A stretch of DNA of 64,000 bases from Gemmataceae bacterium (GTDB lineage Bacteria > Planctomycetota > Planctomycetia > Gemmatales > Gemmataceae), in the NCBI GenBank assembly GCA_019636445.1, contig JAHBXO010000016.1:1-64000 (forward strand). The letters run 5' to 3'. This document shows positions 45,012-53,187 of the stretch, piece after piece. Position 1 is the first letter of the stretch; each line of letters begins with the position of its first letter. The translations under genes and the position numbers were made by a program. The notes beneath the pieces are model-generated. The model saw only the letters and a program-made list of their open reading frames with translations. It did no database searches and was not told the DNA's origin.

Positions 45012-45047
45012 AAAAAACCCCGCAAGTGCTTATTCTTGCGGGGTTTT
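45012..45047 (-). terminator. intrinsic terminator of tRNA-Leu
   Basis: Thirteen-bp perfect arms, AAAACCCCGCAAG (45014-45026) and its complement (45035-45047), around an 8-nt loop. Read on the minus strand, the stem ends in six T residues. It begins 8 nt after the tRNA 3' end. Confidence 0.9.
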
Positions 45048-45055
45048 CGTTTCAG

Positions 45056-45139
45056 TGCGGAAGAGAGGACTTGAACCTCCACTCCCTTGCGGGAACCAGA
45101 ACCTGAATCTGGCGCGTCTGCCAGTTCCGCCACTTCCGC
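45056..45139 (-). tRNA. tRNA-Leu (anticodon CAG)
   Basis: 84-nt class II tRNA on the minus strand. Acceptor arms GCGGAAG and CTTCCGC pair at 45139-45133 and 45063-45057, with A as discriminator; CCA is not encoded. The D-arm reads GGAACTGGCAGACGC. The anticodon stem CCAGA/TCTGG encloses the loop TTCAGGT (anticodon CAG, reading CUG). A long variable arm and the T-arm GGAGGTTCAAGTCCTC follow. CUG is a major Leu codon in this GC-rich DNA. It is divergent from the dehydrogenase-cytochrome gene at 45218 and next to an integrase remnant. Confidence 0.95.
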
Positions 45140-45217
45140 ATTCGTCGGTCTTCCAGATAATAGGACGCCAGCGGACCGCGTCAAGGTTCGCGCGATTCTC
45201 CTTCCGGGGCCGCTCCC

Positions 45218-48184
45218 ATGCCCGCCCGCGCAACCGGTCTCCTTGCCATCGTCCTGCTGGTCATCGCCTACTGTCTTCGATCGACCGGCGACGAGCGCAC
45301 CGCGAAGCGGGTGCCGTGGACCGGCTCCACGATCGTCGGCAGTCCCGAGCCACCGCCCAAGTTCAAAGTGGTGCGGGTCCTGCCGAACTTGAAGTTCAAT
45401 CACCCCGTTCTGATCCGCGCGATTCCCGGCACGAATCGCCTCGCCGTCGCCGAACAGCACGGGAAGGTCTTCACCTTCGAAGACGCCCCCGGCGCAATGG
45501 CGCAACTCTTCCATGACTTCGCGAAGGAACCAAAGATCAACCTCACGAAGGACGCCAATCAGTTCGATGCCGTCTATGGGCTGACTTTCGATCCGAAATT
45601 CGAAGCGAACCGCTACTGTTACGTCTGCTACACGGTCAAGAACGACAAAAAGCCGAACCTCGACGATGGCAGCCGGGTGTCGCGTTTCAAGGTGACGGAT
45701 TCGAATCCTCCGACGCTCGACGCCGCCAGCGAAGAGATCCTCCTCACGTTCCTTCAGGGCGGCCACAACGGCGGCGACCTGCACTTCGGGCCGGATGGCT
45801 ACCTGTACATTTCGACCGGCGACGCAACCGATCCAAACCCGCCGGACAAGTTCGCGACGGGACAGGATTGCTCCGATTTGCTCTCCTCCGTGCTGCGGAT
45901 CGACGTGCATCGTAAGGATGCCGGGAGGAATTATGCCATCCCGGCGGACAACCCGTTCGTCGGGCAGGTCCACCACGGCAAGCCGCTCCGCGGCGAAGTC
46001 TGGTCGTACGGCTTCCGCAATCCGTGGCGCATGAGTTTCGACCGCAAGACCGGCGACCTCTGGCTCGGTGATGTCGGCTGGGAAGCGTGGGAGATGATTC
46101 ACAAGATCGAGAAGGGCGGGAACTGCGGCTGGAGCGTGAGGGAAGCCGGACAGACCGTGAACTCGCACCACAAGCTCGGCCCGACGCCGATCCGGCCGCC
46201 AACCATCGAGTACTCGCACGCGGACGGCGCAAGCGTCACGGGCGGATACGTCTATCGCGGCCGGAAGTTCCCGGAGTTGCAAGGCCGATACGTGTTCGGC
46301 GACTGGATGACGCGGCGGATCTGGGCGGCGGACACGGCGCGCGATCCGATGCCGCTCGAGGAGCTTGCTCCGCCGAGTCTGCGCATCATCGCGTTCGGGG
46401 AAGACCGTGACGCCGAACTGCTGATGCTCGACTACGACGCCGGCACCGTCCACCGCTTGGAACGGAACGCCGCCGCGAATCGCGACCCCATCCGGTTCCC
46501 CCGGCGACTTTCGCAGAGCGGAATCTTTCGGGACACGGCGAAGCACGATCCCGCGCCCGGCGTACGTCCATTCGAGATTAATGCCAGGCAATGGCAGGAC
46601 TATGCCACCGCCGAGTACCTCATTGCGTTCCCGAACGACTCGGCCGCGACCGACTACGAAAACAAAAGACACTTTGCGAACGACGTGAACTGGAACCCGA
46701 TCCCCATTCATCCGCCCAAGGACGGCGTGCTGGTGAAAACGATCTCGCTCGAAATGGAACGCGGCAACCCGGCGTCGCGGAAGCGAATCGAAACCCAACT
46801 GCTGCATTTCGACGGCGACACCATCCAGGGCTACACGTACGCCTGGCGCGACGACGAGTCGGACGCCGACCTCGTGCCGGTCGACGGAGGGGAGAAGGAC
46901 CTGCGCGTAAAGGACCCGATCTTCGGCGGCATTCGCCCGCAGACCTGGACGTTCGCCGCCCGCGCCCAGTGCGGCCAGTGCCACAATGCCTGGGCCGGAT
47001 ACTTCCTCGGCTTCAATCGGGAGCAACTCGATCGTGTCGTCGCTGGCAAGAACCAACTCATGGCGTTGTGCGAGTCGGGTTATCTGAAGCGCGTCGACGC
47101 AAAAGACAAACCATTACCGGCGTATTCCGTGGAGGATTTGAAGAAGTTGAAGCCGTTCGTCGATGCGGCCGATGTCTCGAAACCGTTGGCGGACCGCGCG
47201 CGATCGTACTTGAATATCAACTGCGGGCACTGCCACCGGTTCGGCGGCGGCGGGTCGGTCGAATTCCATCTGAACCGCGATGCCGATTTGAAGAACCCGA
47301 AGCTCTGGAATGCGAAGCCGACGCGGGGCGGCTTCGACGTCTCCGACGCCCGCATTCTCGCGCCCGGCGACCCGCACCGGAGCCTGATCTATTACCGCAT
47401 GGCCAAGTTCGGGAGCGGTCGCATGCCGCACCTGGGCAGCGACCTGCCGGACGAATCCGGTTTGAAACTGATCCGGGATTGGATCGCCTCGCTCGAACCG
47501 TCCCGCGAGGCACCTCGACCCGTGCAAGGTTTGAACCGGGCACGACTGATGGACGATTTGCTATCGTCGCGTTCTTCAATTGAAATCGCCCGTGCGGTGG
47601 GTCGAGGAGCGCTGTCGTCCGACGATCGCAAACTCCTCGCCGGCGAGATCGCGAAGGAATCGTGCCGCGACCCGGTACGGGACTTGTTCACCGGGTATTT
47701 TCCGAATCCAAACGCTCCGCGCACGCTCGGCGCGAACCCCCGGCCGCGGGCGATCCTGGCCCTCACCGGCGACGCCGAGAACGGGAAGAAATTGTTCCAC
47801 GCCGCGAAGAACCGATGCGCGACCTGCCACAAGGTTGATGGCGTCGGACAGGACGTGGGGCCGGATCTGTCGAAAATCGGTGCGAACCGCCGTCGAGAGC
47901 ATCTGTTGGAAAGTCTTCTGAATCCCTCCCGCCGGATCGACGCGGCATACCAGACCTACGCGGTGGCGAAACTCGACGGCTCGACGCTGCAGGGGATCGT
48001 CGTGAAGCGGGACGGCAAGGAAATCGTTGTTCGCGATGCGACAGGCAAGAGCCATACGATTCCGATGACGGACATCGAATCGTTGACGACGTCGCAAGCG
48101 TCGCTGATGCCGGATGGGCAACTCCGGGACTTCACGCTTCAGGAAGCCGCCGATCTGCTGGAATATCTGGTTCGCCGCAAATGA
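45218..48184 (+). CDS. PQQ-type sugar dehydrogenase fused to three c-type haem domains
   Basis: 988 aa. An N-terminal signal/anchor helix (LLAIVLLVIAYCL) is followed by a six-bladed glucose/sorbosone-dehydrogenase propeller at about residues 50-425 (AVYGLTFDPKF, HNGGDLHFGPDGYLYISTGD, WSYGFRNPWRMSFD). Residues ~430-800 resemble the SO2930-type dihaem cytochrome family, with CGQCH (585-589) and CGHCH (669-673). The last ~140 residues are the Pirellula/Verrucomicrobium haem-binding domain with CATCH (867-871) and GPDLSKIGANRRREHLLESLLNPSR. Electrons from sugar oxidation would pass along the three haems to an acceptor in the periplasm. Direct PQQ binding is inferred from the fold. Confidence 0.87.
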   Translation: MPARATGLLAIVLLVIAYCLRSTGDERTAKRVPWTGSTIVGSPEPPPKFKVVRVLPNLKFNHPVLIRAIPGTNRLAVAEQHGKVFTFEDAPGAMAQLFHDFAKEPKINLTKDANQFDAVYGLTFDPKFEANRYCYVCYTVKNDKKPNLDDGSRVSRFKVTDSNPPTLDAASEEILLTFLQGGHNGGDLHFGPDGYLYISTGDATDPNPPDKFATGQDCSDLLSSVLRIDVHRKDAGRNYAIPADNPFVGQVHHGKPLRGEVWSYGFRNPWRMSFDRKTGDLWLGDVGWEAWEMIHKIEKGGNCGWSVREAGQTVNSHHKLGPTPIRPPTIEYSHADGASVTGGYVYRGRKFPELQGRYVFGDWMTRRIWAADTARDPMPLEELAPPSLRIIAFGEDRDAELLMLDYDAGTVHRLERNAAANRDPIRFPRRLSQSGIFRDTAKHDPAPGVRPFEINARQWQDYATAEYLIAFPNDSAATDYENKRHFANDVNWNPIPIHPPKDGVLVKTISLEMERGNPASRKRIETQLLHFDGDTIQGYTYAWRDDESDADLVPVDGGEKDLRVKDPIFGGIRPQTWTFAARAQCGQCHNAWAGYFLGFNREQLDRVVAGKNQLMALCESGYLKRVDAKDKPLPAYSVEDLKKLKPFVDAADVSKPLADRARSYLNINCGHCHRFGGGGSVEFHLNRDADLKNPKLWNAKPTRGGFDVSDARILAPGDPHRSLIYYRMAKFGSGRMPHLGSDLPDESGLKLIRDWIASLEPSREAPRPVQGLNRARLMDDLLSSRSSIEIARAVGRGALSSDDRKLLAGEIAKESCRDPVRDLFTGYFPNPNAPRTLGANPRPRAILALTGDAENGKKLFHAAKNRCATCHKVDGVGQDVGPDLSKIGANRRREHLLESLLNPSRRIDAAYQTYAVAKLDGSTLQGIVVKRDGKEIVVRDATGKSHTIPMTDIESLTTSQASLMPDGQLRDFTLQEAADLLEYLVRRK

Positions 48185-48286
48185 ATCGGCATTCGTCCGT
48201 GACTGCGGTTGAACAATTCTTGCGGACAGAGGGATAGCGGAAAAGCGAACGTAAGCTATGTTGGAGTGGTACCCGGAGTGTTCCTC

Positions 48287-48622
48287 ATGTTGGGTTGGAT
48301 CTTCGGAAACCGAGCGAAACGCGAGCAATTCCGGCAATCGGACCGTTCGGAACGGAACGCCGTGATCCGGCGGATCGTGACGGCGGCGGCCAAGACGACG
48401 CCAAAACCGGCCCCGCGATCACTGGCAGCCGAAGCGCACGGGCCTTTCACGCTCCCGGCCGAAGCGCCGACTTCGGCGGATACCGGCGATTTGCCCCGCG
48501 ATCAGATCGCGGAGCGCGCCTACGAAATCTGGGTCCGCAACGGACGGCCGACCGGCACCGCCGACCGCGACTGGCAAGACGCCGTGCGCGAACTGACGGC
48601 CGAACAAGCCGCCCCCCAGTGA
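48287..48622 (+). CDS. DUF2934 domain protein upstream of ECF transporter genes
   Basis: 111 aa from the ATG at 48287 with GGAG ~9 nt upstream; an earlier ATG at 48209 is less likely. The N-terminal 40 residues are basic (FGNRAKREQFRQSDRSERN). After a Pro/Ala linker, the last ~45 residues, DQIAERAYEIWVRNGRPTGTADRDWQDAVREL, match DUF2934, a short domain of unknown function common in planctomycetes and some proteobacteria. It has no signal peptide or membrane helix. The stop codon overlaps the GTG start of the next gene (GTGA), which suggests translational coupling with the ECF transporter pair and hence a related role, not established. Confidence 0.72.
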   Translation: MLGWIFGNRAKREQFRQSDRSERNAVIRRIVTAAAKTTPKPAPRSLAAEAHGPFTLPAEAPTSADTGDLPRDQIAERAYEIWVRNGRPTGTADRDWQDAVRELTAEQAAPQ

Positions 48623-49335
48623 CCCTCGCCTACCGCGATCCTTCGATCCCCGATTCGCCGCCCGCCCGCTGGGATCCCCGGTGGAAACTGGCGGCGTTGC
48701 TCGTTTTCGCCGTCGCGGTGGCGTTTCTGCGATCGCTCCCGCCGCTGGGCGTCGCACTCGGCATCGCCGTTTGCCTACTGCTAATCGCCCGTGTACCGAT
48801 TGTGATCATCCTGGCTCGCGCCGGATTGCTCCTGCTCGCGGTCGCGCCGTTCGTCGTGGTCCTTCCGATCTTCGTGGAGAATGGCTGGCCGATCGCCGTC
48901 GCCATCGCGCTGCGCTGCCTGACGATCGGGCTAGTCTCGTTATTCCTCCTTCGCACCGAAACCGTGGCCGACACGCTGGCGGCGGCGCGATCGCTCGGCG
49001 TGCAGGGAACGCTCGTGATGATCGCCCAGTTGGCGTACCGTTACGCGCTCACACTGTTCAGTGAGGCACGCCGGCTGCGCGTCGCGATGCTGGCCCGCGG
49101 GTTCCGTGTCCGCACCACGGGCCACGCGTACCGTTCACTCGGCCACGCGGCGGGGGCGCTGCTCGTGAGCGGGGGCGAGCGGGCCGAACGCGTCGCCGCC
49201 GCGATGCGAGCGCGCGGTTTCGACGGCACGCCGCGGGCGCTGGTGCCATTCCGGTCCCGAACCGTCGACGCACTCGCGTTCGCCGGCATCGTCTTCGTTT
49301 CCGCCACGCTCCTCGCGTGGGAGTTCGCGCCGTGA
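48619..49335 (+). CDS. ecfT: ECF transporter transmembrane protein EcfT (CbiQ family)
   Basis: 238 aa from a GTG at 48619 that overlaps the preceding stop (GTGA). Integral membrane coupling subunit of an energy-coupling-factor vitamin/cobalt/nickel importer. There are five or so hydrophobic segments (LAALLVFAVAVAFLRSL, VPIVIILARAGLLLLAVAPFVVVLPIF, a C-terminal LAFAGIVFVSATLLAW). The two coupling-helix Ala-Arg-Gly signatures appear as AMLARGF and AMRARGFDG, which contact the ATPases. The N-terminal RDPSIPDSPPARWDPRWKL fits CbiQ-type proteins. Its own stop overlaps the next start the same way. Confidence 0.87.
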   Translation: MTLAYRDPSIPDSPPARWDPRWKLAALLVFAVAVAFLRSLPPLGVALGIAVCLLLIARVPIVIILARAGLLLLAVAPFVVVLPIFVENGWPIAVAIALRCLTIGLVSLFLLRTETVADTLAAARSLGVQGTLVMIAQLAYRYALTLFSEARRLRVAMLARGFRVRTTGHAYRSLGHAAGALLVSGGERAERVAAAMRARGFDGTPRALVPFRSRTVDALAFAGIVFVSATLLAWEFAP

Positions 49336-50057
49336 TCCAAGTGCAATCGCTGTCTCACCGATTCGCCGATGGCCGGATCGCGCTCGACGGTGTGTCGTTC
49401 GCGGTCGCGGCCGGGGAGCGCGTCGCGCTCGTCGGGCCGAACGGGGCGGGCAAGACCACGCTGTTCCTGCGGCTGTGCGGCGTGCTGGGCGGCCCGCGCG
49501 GTCAGGCGACCATCGCCGGGCTGGACCCCGCCGATCCAGGCCAGCGACGGAAGATGCCCGAAACCGTCGGCGTCGTGTTCCAGAACCCGGACGATCAGCT
49601 CTTCAGTCCCAGCATCTTCGACGACGTGGCATTCGGGCCGCTGAATCTCGGCCATTCCCCCGACGAGGTGCGGGCGAGCGTCGCGGACGCCTTGAACGCC
49701 GTGGGGCTTCCGGATCATGCCGAACGCGTTCCGCACCGGCTCTCGGGCGGGGAGAAGCGCCGCGCCGCGATTGCCACGGTACTTTCGATGAAGCCCTCGG
49801 TACTGTTGCTGGACGAACCCTCGATGTTCCTCGATCCGCGCGGCCGACGGGAACTCATTGAACTCGTGCGGAATTGGACCGGCACGATCCTGCTGGCGAC
49901 CCACGACCTGGAAATGGTCCTGGACCTGTGCCCGCGCGTGCTCGTGCTGGACGGCGGCCGGCTCGCAGCCGACGGACCGGCGGAATCGCTGCTCGCGGAC
50001 GCGACCCTGATGGAGACGCACGGCCTCGAAGTGCCGGGCCGGCTGATGCGGCGGTGA
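49332..50057 (+). CDS. ecfA: ECF transporter ATP-binding protein EcfA (CbiO family)
   Basis: 241 aa from a GTG at 49332, with a GTGA overlap to ecfT. ABC ATPase: Walker A ALVGPNGAGKTTLF, Q-loop VVFQNPDDQLFSPSIFDDVAFGPLNLG (the latter half is diagnostic of CbiO/EcfA proteins), signature LSGGEKRRAA, Walker B VLLLDEPS and H-loop LATHDLEM. It powers uptake together with EcfT and a substrate-binding S component. Only one ATPase gene is present, which suggests a homodimeric ATPase as in CbiMNQO. No S component (CbiM, BioY, ThiT type) lies in the window. It ends 1 bp from the convergent crtI-family stop. Confidence 0.92.
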   Translation: MIQVQSLSHRFADGRIALDGVSFAVAAGERVALVGPNGAGKTTLFLRLCGVLGGPRGQATIAGLDPADPGQRRKMPETVGVVFQNPDDQLFSPSIFDDVAFGPLNLGHSPDEVRASVADALNAVGLPDHAERVPHRLSGGEKRRAAIATVLSMKPSVLLLDEPSMFLDPRGRRELIELVRNWTGTILLATHDLEMVLDLCPRVLVLDGGRLAADGPAESLLADATLMETHGLEVPGRLMRR

Positions 50058-50058
50058 G

Positions 50059-51576
50059 TCAGTTCCGGTCCCGGTCCAGCGTGTCGGCGGCGATCCAGCC
50101 GGACATCAGCACCATCGGCATCCCCGGCCCCGGATGCGCCGCCCCGCCGGCCAGGTAGAGGTTTTTCAGGTCACGAGAGCGATTCGCCGGCTTGAACGCG
50201 CCGAGCCACTTCCCATGGCTGGCCAGTCCGTAGATCGCGCCGTTCAGCACGCGATAGCGGTCGTGGATGTCTTGCGGCGTCAGGACCGACTCGTACACGA
50301 TCCGGCTTTCCAGGTCCGGCATCTTCCCCGTCGATTTCAGCTTTTCGATGATGACCCGGCGGTACTCCGGCAGCATCCGCTTCCAGTCGTGGTGCGGACG
50401 CAGGTACGGCGTATGCACGAGCACGTAGAGCGCCTCGCCGCCGGGGGGCGCGGTACCGGGTTCGGTGCGCGTCGTGGCGGCAAGGTAGCAGGTCGGGTCG
50501 GGCGCCGGCTCGCCTTTTCGGTAGATGAAGTCGAACTCCTCGTGCGGATCGCGCGAGAAGACGAAGCCGTGGTGGAGGAGGTGGTCATAGGCCTTGTTCA
50601 AGCCAAGATACAAGACGACTCCGGAGCAGGCCGGTTCGTAGGTGCGTCGGCCGTCGAAGGCTCGGACGGCCTTCGACGCGGCGCCGTTCAGCAGTTCCCG
50701 GTGCGTTCGCACCGCGTCGGCGTTTGACACCACGGCATCGGCTTCGATCGTTTCCCCGTCGGCCAGTTCGACACCGGTCACGGTTGCACCGTCACGCACG
50801 AGCAACCGCTTCACCGCCGTACCCGTCCGGTAGGTCACGCCGAGTTCCGTTCCCAGTTTCACGAGTGCTTCGGGAACGGCGCGGGTGCCGCCGATCGGGT
50901 ACCAGACGCCGTCTTCGGTCTGCATGTGAGCGATGCCGCAGAGGACCGCCGGAGACGCATCGGGCGATGAACCGACGTATTGTGTGAAGTGGTCGATCAT
51001 CTGGGCGACGCGGGCGTCGGGGATGTACTTGCGAACGGTACCGGCGACAGAGCGGCCCATACGCATGCTCATCACATCGCCGAGGATCTTCGGCTGAAAG
51101 CCGGCTTTGAAGTCGATCATGTCGCGGATGCCGCCGATCGACTTCCAGAAGAAATAGTCGTCGCTGACGCGGTGAAGGCGATGGGACAGGTTGAGGAACG
51201 CCCGATAACCCTCGGCCGAGCCGGGCGCGTAGGTGTCAAGCGTTTTCGCCATCGCTTCGACATTCTCGACGAGGTCGAGAACGCTGCCATCCTGGAAGAA
51301 ACAGCGCCACTGCGGATCGAGACGCACGAGTTGGAGGTAATCGTCGAGATTGCGCCCGGATTCCGAGAAGATTTTGCGAAGGACATTCGGGATCGTGAGG
51401 ATCGTCGGCCCCATGTCGAAGCGGAATCCGTCGGCGTTCAAGACGGCCGCTTTCCCGCCCATCCAGGGAGAGGCTTCCAGAAGCGTGACCGAGTGTCCTC
51501 GGGCCGCGAGTGTGCAAGCCGCGGCCAGCCCGCCAAGTCCGCCACCGACCACGACCGCGCGTTTGGAATCCGACAC
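50059..51576 (-). CDS. CrtI-family phytoene desaturase/carotenoid oxidoreductase
   Basis: 505 aa from a GTG at 51576 with a strong GAGGAGG 8 nt upstream. FAD-dependent flavoprotein that introduces or isomerises double bonds in carotenoids. The N-terminal Rossmann motif AVVVGGGLGGLAAACTLAARGHSVTLLEASPWMGG (given in parts, 51480-51565) is followed by FRFDMGPTILTIP. The C-terminal FAD-contact motif NLYLAGGAAHPGPGMPMVLMSG has the CrtI-type GGxxHPGxGxP pattern. It could act on phytoene or on a later carotenoid (CrtD/CrtO/CrtP relatives share this fold). No crtB or crtE neighbour is seen. Isoprenoid precursors come from the MEP pathway (dxr at 5769). Confidence 0.88.
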   Translation of the reverse strand: MSDSKRAVVVGGGLGGLAAACTLAARGHSVTLLEASPWMGGKAAVLNADGFRFDMGPTILTIPNVLRKIFSESGRNLDDYLQLVRLDPQWRCFFQDGSVLDLVENVEAMAKTLDTYAPGSAEGYRAFLNLSHRLHRVSDDYFFWKSIGGIRDMIDFKAGFQPKILGDVMSMRMGRSVAGTVRKYIPDARVAQMIDHFTQYVGSSPDASPAVLCGIAHMQTEDGVWYPIGGTRAVPEALVKLGTELGVTYRTGTAVKRLLVRDGATVTGVELADGETIEADAVVSNADAVRTHRELLNGAASKAVRAFDGRRTYEPACSGVVLYLGLNKAYDHLLHHGFVFSRDPHEEFDFIYRKGEPAPDPTCYLAATTRTEPGTAPPGGEALYVLVHTPYLRPHHDWKRMLPEYRRVIIEKLKSTGKMPDLESRIVYESVLTPQDIHDRYRVLNGAIYGLASHGKWLGAFKPANRSRDLKNLYLAGGAAHPGPGMPMVLMSGWIAADTLDRDRN

Positions 51577-51859
51577 GCTGCAAGCCTCCTCAAGTCCCGA
51601 TAGAGATTGTTATCATAGTCGCGATCCGTAGCTCCTTTCCCGTCTCTCATCAATCGGATTTGCGTTCGCGCCGGTGTGAACTCTGCGATTGGACGGCAAC
51701 TCGAAGCTTCCCGGTTTCGGAAGCGAAACGCCGGAACGAACGACCGTCGAGTTTTCCGCATCGCCCCGGCGACGACGATGACGGATTCCCCACCGCGATT
51801 CAAAGCTTGATCTAGATTCGTGTCGAGGGTACTTCGACAGGATTCGGGGTTCGCACACC

Positions 51860-53131
51860 ATGTTGGCCGCGACTGCTACGCCGGTTCGGGATGGAGCCGG
51901 GTTCGTGGATGCCGTGCGTCGCTCCGGCTTGATCGGCGAAACCCAACTGGATCGCGCGTTGAGCAAGGTCTCGACGGACCGTTCCACTGCGGACGATGTG
52001 GCCCGCCGTTTCGTGGCGCACGGATGGCTGACCGCGTTTCAGGCCAAACGCCTGCTCGCCGGCAAAACCGACGGCTTTCACCTCGGCCCGTACGTGATGC
52101 TGGAGCCGCTTGGCGAGACGGGGGGCGGGAAGGTCTACCGTGCCCGGCACCGGGCCATGAACCGCATCGTCGCGATCAAGTTGCTCACGCCGGATCGCAC
52201 CCGATCCGACGCCCTGCGAACCGCGTTCCAGGAGGCGACGCAAGCGGCGGTCAAACTCCTCCATCCGAACATCGTCGCCACCTTCGACGCGAATCAGTGC
52301 GGCGAACGGATGTACGCCGTACTGGAATTCGTTCCGGGTCGCGATTTGGCCACGTACGTCCGCGAGCATTCGCCGCTCCCCGTCCGCACCGCCTGCGCCT
52401 TGGCACGGCAGGTCGCCCTCGCCCTCGCGCATGCCCACGAACGCGGGATCGTGCATGGCCTGTTAAATCCCGACAACGTCCTCGTCGGTGAACCCGACGC
52501 GGCCGGGAACCGGACTGCCAAAGTGCTCAACTTCGGCTTCGGCCGACTCGCCGCGCACTACGCCAACGATGCCACGCGCCAACTCGACGGCGCGCTGGCC
52601 GTCGCGGAATACCTCGCACCCGAAACGTTCGATCCGGATCGACCGACGACACCCGCGACCGACCTGTTTTCACTCGGATGCCTGCTTCACTTCCTGCTGA
52701 CCGCCCGACCGCCCAGCGGCGATCGACCCGTCCATCAGTTTGCGAACCGCCTCGGCGTGGAGCACTGGCGTCCCGGACTGGCATCGGAATTGATCGAACT
52801 CGTGACGGGCCTCCTGGCACAGGACCCCGCCCGTCGTCCCGCTTCGGCACGATGTGTGGCGGATCGGTTGGAGCGCCTCGCCCACGGCCGCGGCGGAGAG
52901 GAACTCCGATTTCCCGTAACCCCGCCGTCGGAGGAACGCCCCCGTTCCGCGTTTGCCGGTCTCGATACGGTGCCGGAACTGGCCGCGATCGCGACGGCCG
53001 AATTCCCGAACACGATTCGGAAACCCCGGCATGCTCCGTGGTCCGCCGCGGGCGCGTACGTGCTGGCCGGGAGCGTGATTCTGGCGACCGGCGCGGCGAT
53101 CGCCTTGGTGCTGCGTGCGGTGGTTCGCTGA
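51860..53131 (+). CDS. membrane-anchored pseudokinase with N-terminal LTAFQA domain
   Basis: 423 aa. Residues ~13-78 carry the same small domain as the protein at 7115-8779 (VRRSGLIGETQLD ... GWLTAFQAKRLLAGKTDGF, LGPY). Residues ~80-340 have a kinase fold with Lys K107, helix-C Glu E125 and APE (253-255). The Gly loop is GETGGGKVY; the catalytic loop reads HGLLNPDN (199-206), losing both the Asp and the Lys of HRDLKPEN; DFG is NFG (224-226). Three catalytic elements are therefore missing, so phosphotransfer is very unlikely. A C-terminal helix (SAAGAYVLAGSVILATGAAIAL within 395-417) anchors it. It is immediately upstream of a canonical kinase gene (57-bp gap), suggesting it regulates that kinase. 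Confidence 0.83.
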   Translation: MLAATATPVRDGAGFVDAVRRSGLIGETQLDRALSKVSTDRSTADDVARRFVAHGWLTAFQAKRLLAGKTDGFHLGPYVMLEPLGETGGGKVYRARHRAMNRIVAIKLLTPDRTRSDALRTAFQEATQAAVKLLHPNIVATFDANQCGERMYAVLEFVPGRDLATYVREHSPLPVRTACALARQVALALAHAHERGIVHGLLNPDNVLVGEPDAAGNRTAKVLNFGFGRLAAHYANDATRQLDGALAVAEYLAPETFDPDRPTTPATDLFSLGCLLHFLLTARPPSGDRPVHQFANRLGVEHWRPGLASELIELVTGLLAQDPARRPASARCVADRLERLAHGRGGEELRFPVTPPSEERPRSAFAGLDTVPELAAIATAEFPNTIRKPRHAPWSAAGAYVLAGSVILATGAAIALVLRAVVR

Positions 53132-53187
53132 TCCCGTCTGATTGATTGTGATTTCGCCTTGGCCATGCCATTACGAATGGGGTTTTT

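Noticed and set aside
44873..47056. 727-codon minus-strand frame across tRNA-Leu and the dehydrogenase-cytochrome gene
   Set aside because: It crosses a tRNA gene and is antisense to a gene with three CxxCH sites; no domain.
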